From: Terriglobus albidus
GTDB taxonomy: Bacteria > Acidobacteriota > Terriglobia > Terriglobales > Acidobacteriaceae
NCBI RefSeq assembly: GCF_025685425.1
Contig: NZ_JAGTAS010000018.1
Coordinates: forward strand, 46,548 to 110,547
Length of the DNA stretch: 64,000 bases
Direction: 5' to 3'
The notes beneath the pieces were generated by a model. That model was not told the DNA's origin and searched no databases. It worked only from the letters and a program-made list of their open reading frames with translations. This document shows positions 17,124-27,281 of this stretch, piece by piece; the stretch's first letter is position 1; each line of letters opens with the position of its first letter. The position numbers were made by a program, and so were the translations under genes.

Positions 17124-17723
17124 CTATTCTCGAACCTGGCTCTTGAGGAAGTAGAGTAATGCGATCGTCCGAAGATCACGGATAGCGCCGGCTTGAATTA
17201 ACCCGATGGCGTCGTTTAGGGGATACTCTAAGATCTCAACTTTTTCGCCTTCTTCGGCGACTCCTCCGCCTCTCGAAATCTTTCCAGTAGTATCGTACTC
17301 GGCAATATAGCAGTAGATCTTCTCCGTTACGCTTCCAGGGCTTGGATAGCCACTGAAAACAAATTCCAGATTAGAAAGTCTGTACCCTAATTCTTCTTCT
17401 GCTTCTCTTTGTGCCGCTATCTCGGGTTCATGTGAAGCGAGCATTCCACCGCAGACCTCAATCATCGACGCATCTGTCGGTCGATTCATGAAGACTGGGA
17501 GCCTAAACTGTTTCGTGAGCAGAACTTTCGTGGGCGCTGCAGTGTAAGCCAATACCGCGGCGGCATCGTCACGTCGAATAAACTCCCGTCCATGCTCGAG
17601 TCGAGTGCCGTCTTTATAGTGAACAATACAGTCTGTCCGATGATAGGTTGACCACGCACTTCGCAAAGTATCGTCCGAGATGATCTCTACGGCGACGTGC
17701 ATGTCTTGAACGTTCGTGCTCAT
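17124..17723 (-). CDS. Nudix hydrolase, probable GDP-mannose/ADP-ribose pyrophosphatase
   Basis: The 199-residue protein has a complete Nudix box beginning at GGMLASHEP and continuing through REAEEELGY, with the REAxEE metal-binding Glu residues. The pattern around it (KQFRLPVF upstream; SPGSVTEKIYCY downstream) resembles NudK-type GDP-mannose hydrolases and ADP-ribose pyrophosphatases. It lies next to an exopolysaccharide locus that makes GDP-mannose and GDP-fucose, so a role in limiting GDP-mannose is possible. Substrate choice cannot be fixed from sequence alone. It is transcribed alone. Confidence 0.78.
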   Translation of the reverse strand: MSTNVQDMHVAVEIISDDTLRSAWSTYHRTDCIVHYKDGTRLEHGREFIRRDDAAAVLAYTAAPTKVLLTKQFRLPVFMNRPTDASMIEVCGGMLASHEPEIAAQREAEEELGYRLSNLEFVFSGYPSPGSVTEKIYCYIAEYDTTGKISRGGGVAEEGEKVEILEYPLNDAIGLIQAGAIRDLRTIALLYFLKSQVRE

Positions 17724-17940
17724 ACCCCTCGCTATGTCTTGTAGAATAAAGACTTGTGAATAAATCGGAGGTAAACCTTCCGAGAGTCCGTGGCACCTCA
17801 GCGCATAATCCTGCTTGCGGGCAGTATGGTAGGATGCATAAAGTGGCGCTTTCGATACCTTCCCCCATCTGCAGCGGGTGTCCGTCGCCTCTAGCTTATC
17901 CTGTGCGCTATTTCAATTCAATGGTTGAATAGGGGTTGAC

Positions 17941-18480
17941 ATGTCCCAATCAATGACGCGATTTTTGGCTGTCGCAGCTATTTTTTGGCTAGGCAGTGTT
18001 TTCTGCCAGTCGCAAGCTCTTTCAACAGTAGAGAAAAAAGCTCAAGTAGATGTCTTTGGGGCGTATACGGTCACAGCGCCGGACTATGGTGAGCCCAAAT
18101 TAAATGGTTTCACCGCAGGGGGAGGATACTTCCTGAACTTCCGACGGCTGGGAAGCCCAGGGCTTTCAGCTCGTTATGCGTATGGGGCCGGGCCAGTTGT
18201 CAACCAGAGTTTTTTTGGCGGCGGAGTGGAATGGCGGTTTCCATTTCGCCGCATTCGGCCATACGTCACGGCGGGATACGGGTTGGGGAAAATGACAATT
18301 AAGTCCTACAGCGATTCCGGCCCAGGCTCAATGATTGGTGGAGGAATCGATGTGACCGTTAGGCCAAAATTTGCACTGCGCGGGGAGTTTATGCAGCAGT
18401 GGATCGCTTTTTCCGGATCTCCCCAGCTATCGTATTCACCGGTATCTGGAAGCATCGGACTTGTATACACGATCCGATAA
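17941..18480 (+). CDS. Outer-membrane beta-barrel protein, OmpA-like fold
   Basis: The 179-residue protein has a signal peptide (residues 1 to about 26). A glycine/aromatic alternating pattern typical of 8-stranded outer-membrane barrels follows (GGGVEWRFPFRRIRPYVTAGYG), and it ends with VYTIR. It begins the exopolysaccharide locus and is followed 30 bases later by the Wzi-like gene on the same strand, so co-transcription is likely. The function is unassigned; a porin-like or structural role near the capsule machinery is inferred. Confidence 0.7.
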   Translation: MSQSMTRFLAVAAIFWLGSVFCQSQALSTVEKKAQVDVFGAYTVTAPDYGEPKLNGFTAGGGYFLNFRRLGSPGLSARYAYGAGPVVNQSFFGGGVEWRFPFRRIRPYVTAGYGLGKMTIKSYSDSGPGSMIGGGIDVTVRPKFALRGEFMQQWIAFSGSPQLSYSPVSGSIGLVYTIR

Positions 18481-18511
18481 CCTTTAAGTATCAAATTCTG
18501 GACCCAACATC

Positions 18512-20290
18512 ATGATTGAAACGCGATCTCCTTTTCAGGAGCCATACTCAGAGGCACGCGGATGTTTATTATGTCGGCCTGCGAACTCAACCGCGAGCCC
18601 GGCTGGGAAAAAAGCATCGAGGCCCCTATCTATCTTTTCCAGATTTCGAAAATGGCGCCGGCCTCTGATCACTACGCTTCTGTTTCTAGGAGTGGCCGGC
18701 CTCTGTGCCGAAAAGGCTTTTTCGCAATCCGCGCGAGACAATTACATTCCGCTAGACAGTTGGCTCTATCCGGCCATTCAGCGCCTATCGTCTCTAGGAT
18801 ATGTGCATGGTCTTGCTTGGGACCAACGCCCTTGGACCTACGATGTAGTGAAGACCTCTCTAGAGGAAGACACGGATGCCATAAAGAACGCTTCAGATGA
18901 TGAGGTAGTGAGCCTCTACACGGCAGTCATGGATGGCGTACAAGTGGGGGCCACCTATGACAAGAAAATCTCCCAAACAGCGGCGGGCTCGATAGATTCC
19001 TTATATGTACGCGGCCAGCAGATCGCAGGGCCGCCATTGGTCCAAGATTTCTATTACGGCGAAACCATAGTAAACGACTACGGGCGTCCGATCGGTCGCG
19101 GATTTCAAGGGATTCTAGGTGCAAGCACACACGGACAGCTCGGTATTTTGTTTATCAATTTCAGAGGAGAATACCAGCATTTGCCGGGCCAGGGGAGTTT
19201 ATCGGATTCCGTGGCAAATTACGAGCGCACCATAAACATGCTGCCGACATTGCCAAAAATAAGAAATTCTTCAGACGATAGATTTGTAATCCTGAATGCT
19301 TCAGTATCAGTAATTCTAAAAAATTCGCACATTGGTGTCGGAAAGTTTGATCGGTGGTGGGGGCCTGGAACAGGTGGCGCAATGCTCTGGTCGAACAATG
19401 CAGAGCCCATTTACGAATTCAGGATCAAGCGGGACAGCCCTCTCAGGATACCGATCCTGTCATCCGTATTGGGACCGGTTCAATGGGATCTATTCCTGGG
19501 AGACTTGAAAGGGCACACAACGCCTAACAAGCCATGGGTCCAAGGACAAAAGTTCACTTTTCATCCGACAAAGCGCTTGGAGGTTGGTTTCGCCCGTACG
19601 GTCGTATTCGGCGGAAAAGGGAACGGCGGATTGACATTTCATTCTTTCTGGAAAGCTTTCGCTAGCATTGACGACCAGATCCGTTCTGGAAAAACACAGT
19701 TTGATCCGGGAGATCGTCGGGCCGCTTTCGATTTTCGCTACGCGTTTCCTCATATTACGGCTTACGCCGACGGTTTTTCGGATGATGATCCGCTGCCTCT
19801 CGCGAATCTGAAAAGATCGGCTTGGCGGCCCGGGCTATATGTCCCAGTATTGCCTTATGCCAAACAGTTTGATTTTAGGTTCGAAGCACCGTATACGAAC
19901 ATGGCAGAGAACCAAACGTACCCTACACCTGGCATGAACTATCGCAACCTCAACTATAGAGATGGATATACAAACAAGCAGCGCCTTCTGGGAGATTGGA
20001 TCGGTCCAGATAGCACTGGTTATCAAGCATGGTTGGGATTTTGGAAAAACCCACGGGACAAGGTGACCTTGGACTGGCGCATGTCAAAGTTAGATACTGC
20101 CTATTTCCCGGGAGGTGGGACTCAGCATACGTGGGGAATGTCCTTGGCGAAAGTCTCGAACGCCTCTCATGGCGTATTGGATGTGCGTCTTCAGGTCGAG
20201 CAGTATAAGATTCCGGCGATTACAGCGGATACGAAAAGAAATGTGGCGCTCTCTCTCCAGTGGACACAAAAGAATATTGGTGGGCAATAA
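18512..20290 (+). CDS. Capsule assembly protein, Wzi family
   Basis: The 592-residue product has a long N-terminal extension, a hydrophobic export segment around residues 52-70 (LITTLLFLGVAGLCAEKAF) and an outer-membrane barrel. The opening YIPLDSWLYPAIQRLSSLGY and the block GVGKFDRWWGPG are characteristic of Wzi-family proteins, which anchor capsular polysaccharide to the cell surface. The start may lie further in, since the first 45 residues are atypical for a signal peptide. A strong hairpin follows the gene. Confidence 0.8.
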   Translation: MIETRSPFQEPYSEARGCLLCRPANSTASPAGKKASRPLSIFSRFRKWRRPLITTLLFLGVAGLCAEKAFSQSARDNYIPLDSWLYPAIQRLSSLGYVHGLAWDQRPWTYDVVKTSLEEDTDAIKNASDDEVVSLYTAVMDGVQVGATYDKKISQTAAGSIDSLYVRGQQIAGPPLVQDFYYGETIVNDYGRPIGRGFQGILGASTHGQLGILFINFRGEYQHLPGQGSLSDSVANYERTINMLPTLPKIRNSSDDRFVILNASVSVILKNSHIGVGKFDRWWGPGTGGAMLWSNNAEPIYEFRIKRDSPLRIPILSSVLGPVQWDLFLGDLKGHTTPNKPWVQGQKFTFHPTKRLEVGFARTVVFGGKGNGGLTFHSFWKAFASIDDQIRSGKTQFDPGDRRAAFDFRYAFPHITAYADGFSDDDPLPLANLKRSAWRPGLYVPVLPYAKQFDFRFEAPYTNMAENQTYPTPGMNYRNLNYRDGYTNKQRLLGDWIGPDSTGYQAWLGFWKNPRDKVTLDWRMSKLDTAYFPGGGTQHTWGMSLAKVSNASHGVLDVRLQVEQYKIPAITADTKRNVALSLQWTQKNIGGQ

Positions 20291-20316
20291 TATTTCTGCC
20301 TTCCTGAATGATCAAT

Positions 20317-20348
20317 ACGCACAGTCCCATCTAAATGGGACTGTGCGT
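20317..20348. terminator. Strong hairpin after the Wzi-like gene
   Basis: A perfect 14-bp inverted repeat (ACGCACAGTCCCAT with its complement) around a CTAA loop lies 27 bases after the stop. There is no following T-run, so it may act as a transcript-stabilising or Rho-assisted terminator. Confidence 0.6.
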
Positions 20349-21043
20349 GGCTCGGGCGCAATGCAGTGACGGTGCAACGGCTGGCACGCTTGATTGTCTA
20401 CGTAGCCCGCAATACGAACTGTGTACATTTGGTTTCTCGACGTTCTAGCGGAGCCAATGAGATACCTCGAACAATTGAACGAATTACGGGTGGGTAACGA
20501 CGCCGGGAATGGTGTGCGTGTCAGTCCGCGATACTTGAAGCAAAGGACGGCAACGCAATAACCTGTCATAGCACTCCCGCAGTCTCCGGTAGGTTGAGCA
20601 GTATGCGACCTGACCATCTGATCGGGATCTGAAGTCCCCTCTCCGTAAGCCATCTGGCAACGAAGTGTAGCGCCATATCTGCCGTGACATTTCCCCTTTC
20701 GAAAGTGTTGAAAAAAAGAGGCCACGATGGGGTATTATGGGCACCAGAGTGCGGTAAAGTCGGGTTGAAGACATAGAGGGCCATATTCGTAGCGCCAACA
20801 AATCGCGGTATTGGCTTGGTCACTCTACTGGCAGGGCTCGCTCAACTAGACGTTTACGATTGTCAACCTCTATACGCCTTTGCCCGTCCATCTTCGATAT
20901 GGTTTTAGGCGAAACTGAGATGTTCAATTACGCGTCTCTATATTTGGCACGTCCTGAACGTAAATTATTGAAGATATTTGTCTGTTCAACTAACGGAAGA
21001 TCGAGTACCGCCCGATCCCCCCGATCGAAGCCTTGAGTGAACT
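20349..21043. other. Intergenic region with possible decayed coding sequence
   Basis: Minus-strand frames between about 20480 and 20823 look protein-like in pieces (for example NTFERGNVTADMALHFVARW) but shift frame and match no family I know. A decayed gene is possible. No intact gene is called. Confidence 0.35.
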
Positions 21044-22183
21044 ATGAGAACTCCGGAATCATATGAGCGCCAGAGCGTGGCTCTTCTTGTGAACGTCATT
21101 GCACCGTATCGACTTCCCGTCTACGAGTCGATATCGTCCGCTTTTAACTTGACGATCCTGCATGGCGGGACCGAACGCAATCGATCATGGCAAATGTCGT
21201 TGCCGGCAAGCATGAAAGTTCAAAAAGTAATGACATGGCAACTCGAGAAGAAAAGGAAGCTCGGGGTTAAGGGCATTCAAGATGGCAGCTATGTGCACTT
21301 GAATTTAGGTCTGTTGTTCTGGATCCCGAAACTTAAGCCAGACATCATCATTTCTAACGAAATGGGCATGCGCAGTTGGATTGCCATTCTCTTTGGCTTG
21401 GCGATGAATCGTCCGGTATGGATATGGTCCGGAGCTACGATGCATTCAGAACGAAATATCGGCCCACTGAAACGTGTTACACGAAAGTTATTGGCTAAGC
21501 TTGCTCCGCGGTGGATTTCGTATGGAACGGAGGCTACGGAATATCTGCGACACCTTGGTGTAAGTCGCGAGAAAGTTTTGCAGATTCAAAACTGCGTCCC
21601 AGAAGGAAGTTTCAAGTTCGAACCGATCGAGAATGAATGGTTTAAAGATAAAGCTGGACCTGTATTACTTACGGTTGGCCAGCTCACTACCCGAAAGGGC
21701 CTAAATAACCTTATCGAGTCGGCCGCGCGAGTTCAAAAGGAAGGTTATGAGTTTAGCCTCGTAATTGTAGGGGACGGCCCCCAAAAAGCGGAGCTTGAGC
21801 AGCTAGCACTGCGGCACTCGCTGAAGAACTTTGAGATCATCCCAAATAAGTCGCAAGCGACATTGAGAATGATCTATTATGCTGCCGATGTTTTTGTTTT
21901 TCCGACGTTAGAAGACATTTGGGGACTTGTGGTCAATGAGGCAATTTTATGCCGCCTTCCTGTTGTTTGTTCAGCGAATGCAGGTTGCGCAACTGAATTG
22001 ATCGATCCGGAGAATGTTTTTGATCCACTCGATCCTCTGAGCATTGATAATGCGGTCCGCCGCGCTGTCCTTGGACAGGTGACGCCCTCTGATCCACGTA
22101 GGCTTCGAACCTGTGATGAGGTTGGTGCTGCTATTGTGGCTTCTCTAGAGGCTGGAAGACCTGTTCCGCTAAAACCGATCTAG
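21044..22183 (+). CDS. Glycosyltransferase family 4-like
   Basis: The 379-residue GT-B glycosyltransferase has a C-terminal retaining signature EDIWGLVVNE (E-x7-E) and the phosphate-binding region LTVGQLTTRKG. It probably adds one sugar from a nucleotide donor during assembly of the exopolysaccharide repeat unit on the cytoplasmic face. It resembles the gene at 22622 in overall layout (opening ALLVNVIAPYRLPVYE versus ALMTNILPNYRVALLK), so the two look like paralogues. Donor and acceptor cannot be deduced. Confidence 0.85.
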   Translation: MRTPESYERQSVALLVNVIAPYRLPVYESISSAFNLTILHGGTERNRSWQMSLPASMKVQKVMTWQLEKKRKLGVKGIQDGSYVHLNLGLLFWIPKLKPDIIISNEMGMRSWIAILFGLAMNRPVWIWSGATMHSERNIGPLKRVTRKLLAKLAPRWISYGTEATEYLRHLGVSREKVLQIQNCVPEGSFKFEPIENEWFKDKAGPVLLTVGQLTTRKGLNNLIESAARVQKEGYEFSLVIVGDGPQKAELEQLALRHSLKNFEIIPNKSQATLRMIYYAADVFVFPTLEDIWGLVVNEAILCRLPVVCSANAGCATELIDPENVFDPLDPLSIDNAVRRAVLGQVTPSDPRRLRTCDEVGAAIVASLEAGRPVPLKPI

Positions 22184-22621
22184 AGAGACAAGGTTAGGCA
22201 CGATAGAGGTCAATTCGACGTACTCATGGGTGCCTAGACTATCCAGCTTCGAAGAAGCGATGCGCCAGCTTCGCGTTTTGATCCAAGTCTTGTCGGTTTA
22301 CGCGAACCCTCCTCGATCCATTGGTAACACTTTCGCCTGTCCGGGTGGTTACCGATGTGTCGAGCAATCCGGGTTATGTTTCTTGGGCGACAGAAACATC
22401 TTCGTTGTGGCGGAAATATCTTTCATAAATTCCTATCTTTCGGTCACCGTCGCCCTCTCTTTCCAAAAAAACATATGCAGGTACTGGTTGCCACGGTATC
22501 GTGTATACGATGCTTGTTTAAGGTACCTATAAATTCCCCATTGCGGTCGCTGCATAGTGAATCACCGCGTGCCATGACGGGGTAAGATCGCATCTAAAGA
22601 TCCAGAAATCTTTGATCACCT
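22184..22621. other. Intergenic region between two paralogous glycosyltransferases
   Basis: The stretch has a frame of about 100 codons without a ribosome-binding site or recognisable protein pattern. It may be decayed sequence left from duplication or exchange. No gene is called. Confidence 0.35.
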
Positions 22622-23785
22622 ATGCTCCCAAAGTTCAAATATACAAAGATCAATTCTAAGCCGATCCCGCGGGTAGCGTTGATGACGAATATACTTCCGA
22701 ACTATCGCGTCGCCTTGCTGAAGCACCTTAATAAGCTAGTACCTGAGCTCCGCATCTTCCTTTCGGCCCGAAACGAATCCAATAGAAAAGGGCCAATCGA
22801 TTGGGGGGGGCTGGATGTCTACGTGCATCGTTCGATCTCATGGAGATCGCGCTCGACTATTCATGGATATAAAGATGAGAGTTATATTCATCTTCCGCTC
22901 GGGGCATATTGGCAATTGTCGCTATATCGGCCGCAGGTGATTATTACTAGCGAGTTCGGCCTTCGCAGTATATCGGCGGTGCTTTATCGTCTATTTCATC
23001 CAGAGAGCAAGGTAATTCTTTGGGCGACGCTTTCTCAGCGTACCGAAGCGGCTCGTAATTTCGTACGGAGGTTTGTTCGACGTTTTATATTGCAAAATGT
23101 TGATCGAGTCTTTGTTAATGGAAGAGACGGCGAAGAATATATCCGCAGTATGGGATTTTTGGGGACGGTCGACCATATCCCATATGTAGTCGATACTAGA
23201 GCCTTTTCGTCGGTTAGAGAATTAAAAGCGGATTCCGATGTCATTGCGCTGTTTCATGTCGGTCAACTCATCGAGCGAAAAGGGATCTTAGAATTCTGTG
23301 AGATTTTGCAGGTTTGGTGTGCAGCCCACCCTGGCATGCGACTGCGAGTACGATTGGCTGGATCCGGACCGCTACTTTCTAGGTTGCAAGAACTTGGACG
23401 GTCGAGCTTGGTGCCAATTGATTTTCTTGGTCATCTGACGTTAGACAGCTTAGTGCAGGAGTATTGTCAGGCTTCGATCCTTGTTTTCCCGACCTATGCA
23501 GATGAGTGGGGCGTCGTAGTGAACGAGGCACTTAGTGCCGGAGTACCTGTGATGGGGAGCAAATACAGCCAGGCCGTCATGGAGCTGATAGACGAAGGAA
23601 AAAACGGATGGACTTTCGACCCAACTGAGAGAGAGAGCGTTTTGGATGCGCTCGATCGGGCGCTGACCAAGTCCCCCGCAGACATCAAGGCGATGGCAGA
23701 ATTTTGTCAGAGAAGCGTACAAGAGCTTACTCCAGAGAATGTGGCAAAGCGCATCTACGACTCGATTATGGAGACGAGCAGTTGA
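22622..23785 (+). CDS. Glycosyltransferase family 4-like, paralogue of the upstream gene
   Basis: The 387-residue GT-B enzyme has the motif DEWGVVVNE near the C-terminus and FHVGQLIERKG at the start of the donor-binding domain. The N-terminal domain shares the ordering of motifs with the gene at 21044 (HLNLG versus HLPLG, IISNEMG versus IITSEFG). This supports a duplication origin with divergence in specificity. It ends about 100 bases before a convergent glycosyltransferase gene. Confidence 0.85.
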   Translation: MLPKFKYTKINSKPIPRVALMTNILPNYRVALLKHLNKLVPELRIFLSARNESNRKGPIDWGGLDVYVHRSISWRSRSTIHGYKDESYIHLPLGAYWQLSLYRPQVIITSEFGLRSISAVLYRLFHPESKVILWATLSQRTEAARNFVRRFVRRFILQNVDRVFVNGRDGEEYIRSMGFLGTVDHIPYVVDTRAFSSVRELKADSDVIALFHVGQLIERKGILEFCEILQVWCAAHPGMRLRVRLAGSGPLLSRLQELGRSSLVPIDFLGHLTLDSLVQEYCQASILVFPTYADEWGVVVNEALSAGVPVMGSKYSQAVMELIDEGKNGWTFDPTERESVLDALDRALTKSPADIKAMAEFCQRSVQELTPENVAKRIYDSIMETSS

Positions 23786-23890
23786 TTGTTGGGCCATAGC
23801 AAACTCCGGTTCTAAGCTAGGCCAATGACATATAGGATCGCGCGGTTCTTCTCGTCGGGCGTAATGCGAAGGAAGTCGGGCTACGCTGAG

Positions 23891-25111
23891 CTAAACAATT
23901 CGATCGCTCGTTTGTTGCTGGGGGAAGGAGTTCAGCGAAGTGTTGTTGCGAGGGAGAAGCTCGCTGTATACGCCGAGTAGTTGCGTGTAATTCTCTGCCT
24001 CGCTGAAGTGGGTTTCGAAACGCTGTCGAGCTGCGCGCCTTAGCGGCGCAAGTTCAGTATCAGCAGCGGTGAATCGATGCAGTGCAATTGCCAGTGCAGA
24101 TGGATCTCCTGGAGTGAAGAAGAGTTCCCCGTGCTCTTCGCCAACGAGCTCTGGCAGACCGCCCAGTCGAGAACAGATAACTGGTAATCCAGAAGCCAGG
24201 GCTTCAATTATGACCATAGGACAAGGCTCGTACCACAACGATGGAACAATGAGTACTCGGGCATCGCGCATTAGCTGTTGCAATGCCTCACGCTGAACGG
24301 GCCCTAGTACTTGCAAGCGACTCCCAGGCCGTGCGGAGGCTTGGCGCATATCCGATAGTAGCGGACCATCGCCAGCAACCTTCACCGTCAGAGGGAGGAG
24401 TCCCGCGTTATCAGCTTCGAGTAGGGTGGCGATCCCTTTTTCAGGAGAGAGGCGTCCAGCAAATAAGGCAAAGTCGCCGCGTCCATCCCCGATTGGGGTG
24501 TCCGCAACAAAATTCGGCTTAATGCGAATCCGATCTTTGGGGATGCAGGAAGAAGCCATCTTATCAGCAGTGAATCGGGTTAGCGCGATATATCGATCGA
24601 CACGGGAATCCCAAGTCCCCAGGAAACGGTGTAGCGCGACGTTTCCGCCAATCACTGCACTACCAAGATGGCTGTCGCGATAGCAAGCATGCTGCACCGC
24701 CGGCAAGAATGACCCCGTCTCGCTACACTCTTCACAAAGCTTACCGTCGCGAAAGAGAAGAGCATTCGCGCAGATCATCCGGTAATTGTGCAATGTTTGC
24801 ACCACTGGGAGCTGTCTCCGTTCAGCAAGGAAGAACACTGACGGAGAGAGATTGGGCATGAAATTGTGTACGTGCAGAACGTCGGGGCGAAAGGATCGGA
24901 CTATCTTGTCAAGTTGGCGGGCCGAGCGTGAGGAATAGAACGATCTGAGGCCCGCAAACAACTGATCAACGGGGCTCTGAATATTATCGTTATCTTGAAG
25001 GAAAAATTCGACCTGATGCCCATGCCTCGAAAGCATGGCGCCCTCTTCTTCGACGACGCGGTCTTCGCCGCCTCTTTCCTGATACCGGTTATGTGCTAAC
25101 AGGATCTTCAT
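23891..25111 (-). CDS. Glycosyltransferase family 4
   Basis: The 406-residue glycosyltransferase opens with MKILLAHNRYQERGGEDRVV, typical of this family. It has the donor-binding block FAGRLSPEKG and the E-x7-E signature EPCPMVIIE. It lies downstream of the gmd-fcl pair on the same strand, separated by a hairpin-containing gap. This suggests joint expression and use of GDP-linked sugars, but the donor is inferred only from location. Confidence 0.87.
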   Translation of the reverse strand: MKILLAHNRYQERGGEDRVVEEEGAMLSRHGHQVEFFLQDNDNIQSPVDQLFAGLRSFYSSRSARQLDKIVRSFRPDVLHVHNFMPNLSPSVFFLAERRQLPVVQTLHNYRMICANALLFRDGKLCEECSETGSFLPAVQHACYRDSHLGSAVIGGNVALHRFLGTWDSRVDRYIALTRFTADKMASSCIPKDRIRIKPNFVADTPIGDGRGDFALFAGRLSPEKGIATLLEADNAGLLPLTVKVAGDGPLLSDMRQASARPGSRLQVLGPVQREALQQLMRDARVLIVPSLWYEPCPMVIIEALASGLPVICSRLGGLPELVGEEHGELFFTPGDPSALAIALHRFTAADTELAPLRRAARQRFETHFSEAENYTQLLGVYSELLPRNNTSLNSFPQQQTSDRIV

Positions 25112-25132
25112 ATGTGCCGCCAGAGAATTAAT

Positions 25133-25160
25133 CGCCTATCCAGATACATTTAGATAGGCG
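25133..25160. terminator. Hairpin between fcl and the glycosyltransferase
   Basis: An 8-bp inverted repeat (CGCCTATC / GATAGGCG) with a 12-base loop lies just upstream of the minus-strand glycosyltransferase gene. No T-run follows in either direction, so it may be an attenuator or leader hairpin. Confidence 0.35.
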
Positions 25161-25234
25161 AGTGAGGAGCAATGGATTCAGGAGGTTTGTCTCAACTCAT
25201 GGAATCGGCAACATTACAGATGCCCAAGATACCG

Positions 25235-26191
25235 TCAGAAGAGCGAGCGAACTTCATTCCACGTACGTCGGATACCGTCCTCGAGTTCTATTTCATGGTG
25301 CCACCCTAGTTGGTGGATTTTGCTGGAGTCCATCAACTTGCGCGGAGTACCATCAGGTTTAGAGGTGTCAAAAACTAACCTGCCCTCAAAGCCTACGGTG
25401 CGAGCGACCATTTCGGCGAGTTCCTTTATCGTGACGTCGACCCCTGTCCCGATATTGATCAGTGGTGCAACGTCCTCCGTGAACAAAGTGCTAAATATCT
25501 CATCTGGAAGATTCATGAGGAATAAGCAACCTTTAGCGAGATCATCGGAGTGAAGCAGTTCGCGGCGAGGTGTGCCTGACCCCCAAACTTCCATTTCCGC
25601 ATCCCCGTTCTTCTTGGCGTGTGCGGCCTTTCGAAGCAAAGCAGGCAGTACATGTGAATTCTGTAGGTCGTAGTTGTCCCCTGGACCATACATATTTGTT
25701 GGCATAGCTGCCAAGAACCGAGTACCAAACTGCCGATTATAAGACCAGCACATCTCTATACCGGCTATTTTGGCTAGTGCATACGGTCTGTTGGTCGGTT
25801 CAAGTGGCCCCGTAAGCAGTGATTCTTCACGGATAGGTTGTGGGGCGAACTTTGGGTAGATGCACGAGCTCCCAAGAAAGAGAAGACGTTTTACCTTGCT
25901 TGCATGCGCGGCGCCAATGACGTTGCTTTGAATCGCAAGATTGTCACGAATGAAGTCGGCGGGGTAGCTGTTGTTTGCCAGGATGCCGCCGACTTTGGCG
26001 GCAGCTAGGAAGACATACTCGGGGTTAGATTTCTCAAAAAAATCACGGACGGCATCGCCATCTGTGAGATCTAATTCGGCATGTGTTTTCGTAAGGACGT
26101 TACGGAAACCCGATTTCGCAAGTTCACGACAAATGGCTGAACCAACCAAACCTCGGTGGCCAGCGACGTAGATCCGAGCGTCAGTGTTCAT
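25235..26191 (-). CDS. fcl: GDP-L-fucose synthase
   Basis: This 318-residue short-chain dehydrogenase performs the epimerisation and reduction that turn GDP-4-keto-6-deoxymannose into GDP-L-fucose. The Rossmann motif [10 protein letters not shown] sits near the N-terminus. The block [15 protein letters not shown] and the Tyr-x3-Lys pair (PYALAKIAG) are diagnostic. ATG 26191 is chosen because GGGAGAG lies upstream and the protein then starts [11 protein letters not shown], as in the family; the frame extends upstream into gmd. It begins 4 bases after the gmd stop. Confidence 0.93.
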   Translation of the reverse strand: MNTDARIYVAGHRGLVGSAICRELAKSGFRNVLTKTHAELDLTDGDAVRDFFEKSNPEYVFLAAAKVGGILANNSYPADFIRDNLAIQSNVIGAAHASKVKRLLFLGSSCIYPKFAPQPIREESLLTGPLEPTNRPYALAKIAGIEMCWSYNRQFGTRFLAAMPTNMYGPGDNYDLQNSHVLPALLRKAAHAKKNGDAEMEVWGSGTPRRELLHSDDLAKGCLFLMNLPDEIFSTLFTEDVAPLINIGTGVDVTIKELAEMVARTVGFEGRLVFDTSKPDGTPRKLMDSSKIHQLGWHHEIELEDGIRRTWNEVRSLF

Positions 26192-26195
26192 GGGG

Positions 26196-27281
26196 TCAGC
26201 TCTCCCGGACACTGTAAGGGGTATAGCCATGCTTGCTGACCAATGCATCGCGTTCGGCAGCCTCAAGATCAGCGTCAACCATTTCAGCAACCAGCTGGTC
26301 GAAGCTAGTGGTCGGCACCCAGCCCAACACTTGTTTAGCCTTCGTTGCATCGCCGAGGAGCGTCTCAACTTCAGTAGGACGGAAATACCGCGGGTCGACA
26401 GCTACGACGATGTCCCCCTTTTCGTTGATTCCGACTTCATCAACACCCTCGCCCTGAAACGTAAGGTCCATTCCAAGTCTTTCAGCGCAACGCTTGATAA
26501 ATTCGCGTACCGAATACTGAACGCCTGTGGCTATCACGAAATCCTGCGGACGATCTTGCTGGAGCATCCGCCACTGCATTTCTACGTAGTCACGTGCATG
26601 GCCCCAGTCGCGCTGAGCGCTAAGATTACCCATAAAGAGTTTGTCCTGTAGGCCCATTTTGATCCGGGCCAAACCGCGAGAGATCTTACGAGTGACGAAC
26701 GTTTCGCCCCTCAGAGGACTCTCGTGGTTGAACAAGATGCCATTGCAGGCGTAAATGCCATAAGCTTCACGGTAGTTCACCACAATCCAGTAACCATACA
26801 TCTTCGCTACTGCATACGGGGAGCGCGGATAGAAAGGAGTTGTTTCCCGTTGAGGTATCTCTTGGACGAGACCATAGAGTTCTGATGTTGAAGCTTGATA
26901 AAAGCGCGTCTTGTTCTCAAGGCGGAGTGTGCGAATTGCCTCGAGCAGGCGTAAAACGCCAATTGCATCGGCGTTAGCGGTGTACTCCGGCTCTTCGAAA
27001 CTTACTTGCACATGCGATTGGGCCGCAAGGTTGTAAATCTCATCCGGCTGAACCTTTTCCACGATATGTATTAGACTTGAGGAATCCGTCATATCTCCGT
27101 AATGAAGAATTAAACGGGGATGATTACTGTGCGGATCTTCATAGAGGTGATCGATTCGAGCCGTATTGAATAGTGATGACCTTCGCTTAATTCCATGTAC
27201 TTCATAGCCTTTGGACAGAAGCAGTTCGGCCAAATACGCGCCGTCCTGACCAGTGATGCCAGTGATCAATGCCTTCTTCAC
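26196..27281 (-). CDS. gmd: GDP-mannose 4,6-dehydratase
   Basis: The 361-residue product begins [21 protein letters not shown] with the NAD(P)-binding GxTGQDG motif. It carries the Thr/Ser-Tyr-Lys catalytic elements ([17 protein letters not shown]) and the nucleotide-sugar block [16 protein letters not shown]. It converts GDP-mannose to GDP-4-keto-6-deoxymannose, the first committed step to GDP-fucose. It is upstream of fcl in the same transcript. The supply enzymes for GDP-mannose lie 25 to 30 kb away in this window. Confidence 0.95.
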   Translation of the reverse strand: MKKALITGITGQDGAYLAELLLSKGYEVHGIKRRSSLFNTARIDHLYEDPHSNHPRLILHYGDMTDSSSLIHIVEKVQPDEIYNLAAQSHVQVSFEEPEYTANADAIGVLRLLEAIRTLRLENKTRFYQASTSELYGLVQEIPQRETTPFYPRSPYAVAKMYGYWIVVNYREAYGIYACNGILFNHESPLRGETFVTRKISRGLARIKMGLQDKLFMGNLSAQRDWGHARDYVEMQWRMLQQDRPQDFVIATGVQYSVREFIKRCAERLGMDLTFQGEGVDEVGINEKGDIVVAVDPRYFRPTEVETLLGDATKAKQVLGWVPTTSFDQLVAEMVDADLEAAERDALVSKHGYTPYSVRES